Assembly: GCA_050287965.1 (NCBI GenBank)
Contig: JBNKCX010000025.1
Span: 6,243-70,242, forward strand
Direction of reading: 5' to 3'
Length of the DNA stretch: 64,000 bases
Source: CBFDBF01 sp050287965
GTDB taxonomy: Bacteria; Pseudomonadota; Gammaproteobacteria; Chromatiales; Chromatiaceae
How positions within the stretch are numbered: position 1 is the first letter of the stretch; each line of letters opens with the position of its first letter. The notes beneath the pieces were generated by a model. That model saw nothing but the letters and a program-made list of their open reading frames with translations, made no database searches and was not told the DNA's origin. The position numbers and the translations under genes are program-made. Positions 63,051-64,000 of this stretch are shown one piece after another.

Positions 63051-64000
63051 ATGTTCACCGAATTCTTTGCAAGCATTTTTGGAAAACTGGGCGCCATTGG
63101 TGCAGTCCTTTTACGCATTTTCACCAACGCCCTGGCCGAAGCCTTAAACGAGAAATCGGTAGGCAGCGAGACTACGGATACGGCTAGCGCCGCCCCGGAG
63201 AGCACCTCTGAAAACACTGTGGAAGAGGCTGCCGCGGAAGAGACCACCACAGAGGCTGCCGCGGAAGAGACCGTCACGGAACCTGTGGTAGTTGCCGCTG
63301 GCGCAACTGCGGAGCCCGTCGTGGAAGAGACCCCGACCGAAGCGGTAGCGGAAGAGACCCCGGCGGAGGCTGCCGCAGAAGAGACCCCGGCGGAAGCAGT
63401 AGCGGAAGAAACCCCGGCCGAAGCAGTAGCGGAAGAGACCCCGGCGGAGGCTGCCGCAGAAGAGACCCCGGCGGAAGCAGTAGCGGAAGAGACCCCGGCG
63501 GAGGCCGTTGCAGAAGAGACCCCGGCCGAAGCGGTAGCGGAAGAGACCCCGGCCGAAGCGGTAGCGGGAGAGACCCCGGCCGAAGCGGTAGCGGAAGAGA
63601 CCCCGGCCGAAGCGGTAGCGGAAGAGACCCCGGCCGAAGCAGTAGCGGAAGAGACCCCGGCCGAAGCAGTAGCGGAAGAGACCCCGGCGGAGGCCGTTGC
63701 GGAAGCCGCCGGCTTGGCTACTGAACCCGTCACGGAGACCCCAACGGAGGACGTCACTGAAGAGGAGGTCGCCGTCGAGGGTAATGAGCCCATTTGGGGC
63801 GACGCGGGTAATAACTACCTGGTGGGAGATGACGGTAATGACACCATTTACGGTGAAGGCGGTGATGATTACCTGAAGGGCCGCGCGGGTGATGACATCC
63901 TGGACGGCGGTGCCGGCAATGACGGCCTGTACGGCTATGAAGGTGACGATCAGCTGGACGGCGGCGCCGGTAACGACTACCTGAACGGCGGCGCCGGCAA
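63051..64000 (+). CDS. Acidic repeat protein with RTX calcium-binding repeats (5' part)
   Basis: 316 codons are in the window and the frame runs off the right end without a stop. Residues 5-28 form a hydrophobic helix (FFASIFGKLGAIGAVLLRIF), not an ordinary Sec signal. A Glu/Ala/Thr-rich part follows, with fourteen nearly identical 9-residue units AEETPAEAV (about 91-216). From about residue 249 come RTX nonapeptides: GDAGNNYLV, GDDGNDTIY, GEGGDDYLK, GRAGDDILD, GGAGNDGLY. RTX proteins are secreted by type I systems and fold on binding calcium; an adhesin, surface-layer or matrix protein is likely. AGGAGA precedes the ATG. Confidence 0.88.
   Translation, partial: MFTEFFASIFGKLGAIGAVLLRIFTNALAEALNEKSVGSETTDTASAAPESTSENTVEEAAAEETTTEAAAEETVTEPVVVAAGATAEPVVEETPTEAVAEETPAEAAAEETPAEAVAEETPAEAVAEETPAEAAAEETPAEAVAEETPAEAVAEETPAEAVAEETPAEAVAGETPAEAVAEETPAEAVAEETPAEAVAEETPAEAVAEETPAEAVAEAAGLATEPVTETPTEDVTEEEVAVEGNEPIWGDAGNNYLVGDDGNDTIYGEGGDDYLKGRAGDDILDGGAGNDGLYGYEGDDQLDGGAGNDYLNGGAG
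63321..63698 (+). repeat. Fourteen tandem 27-bp units in the RTX gene
   Basis: Each unit is a variant of GCGGAAGAGACCCCGGCCGA plus AGCGGTA. Units 2 and 5 end in GCTGCC (Ala-Ala), units 7 and 14 in GCCGTT, unit 10 has GGA for GAA. The blocks of units 2-3 and 5-6 are alike, suggesting duplication of more than one unit at a time. Older, worn copies extend upstream to about 63220. Confidence 0.95.

Noticed and set aside
62975..63793. Long minus-strand open frame of Ser/Ala/Val repeats
   Set aside because: It is the mirror of the 27-bp repeat; the plus strand has a ribosome-binding site, and its frame continues into clear RTX motifs.

Overview
This window looks like the chromosome of a gammaproteobacterium. 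The gene order gacA/uvrY-(udg)-uvrC-pgsA-tRNA-Gly-tRNA-Cys-tRNA-Leu is the enterobacterial/pseudomonad order. The divergent rne/rluC pair, split class II ribonucleotide reductase (nrdJa/nrdJb) and NrdR boxes point the same way. A membrane-linked hydrogenase of the hynS-isp1-isp2-hynL type (known from purple sulfur bacteria such as Thiocapsa and Allochromatium) together with a PEP-CTERM/exosortase exopolysaccharide locus suggests a sulfur-oxidising or sediment lineage. That placement is inference.

Region 1 (1-36.5 kb) is a very large exopolysaccharide and surface-protein locus. It holds a CapK-like enzyme (partial), an O-acyltransferase, an alkaline-phosphatase-fold transferase, a split exosortase/EpsI-like pair, a GT39 transferase, a Wzx-type flippase and six glycosyltransferases. 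It also holds the PEP-CTERM/XrtA-associated set (amidotransferase, two sugar transferases, FemAB-like protein, polysaccharide deacetylase, outer-membrane protein, tyrosine autokinase, chain-length protein, export lipoprotein, PrsT TPR protein). UDP-GlcNAc 2-epimerase, GDP-mannose pyrophosphorylase and phosphomannomutase supply precursors. A PEP-CTERM protein with a sigma-54-like promoter sits inside, beside a D,D-carboxypeptidase. Genes from about 1.5 to 8.4 kb are visibly AT-richer than the rest and may be a later acquisition.

Region 2 (36.6-41.1 kb) is housekeeping: three tRNAs, pgsA, uvrC, a family-5 uracil-DNA glycosylase and a GacA/UvrY response regulator. Region 3 (41.2-52 kb) is an uptake-type [NiFe] hydrogenase operon with two unrecognised genes, its maturation protease, and a divergent hypCABDE operon (no hypF in the window). 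Region 4 (52-62.7 kb) has nrdJab with a structured leader and two NrdR boxes, a small unknown gene, sppA, a HAD phosphatase, rluC, rne with a long leader, and a low-molecular-weight tyrosine phosphatase. The window ends inside a gene for a large acidic repeat protein: fourteen 27-bp units followed by RTX calcium-binding repeats.

Intergenic spaces carry a recurring family of 7-bp tandem repeats (GTTGTCA, ACTGATA, GTTTGAA and relatives). Two arrays bracket a four-helix-bundle gene inserted in the polysaccharide operon, and two others are arranged as inverted repeats.
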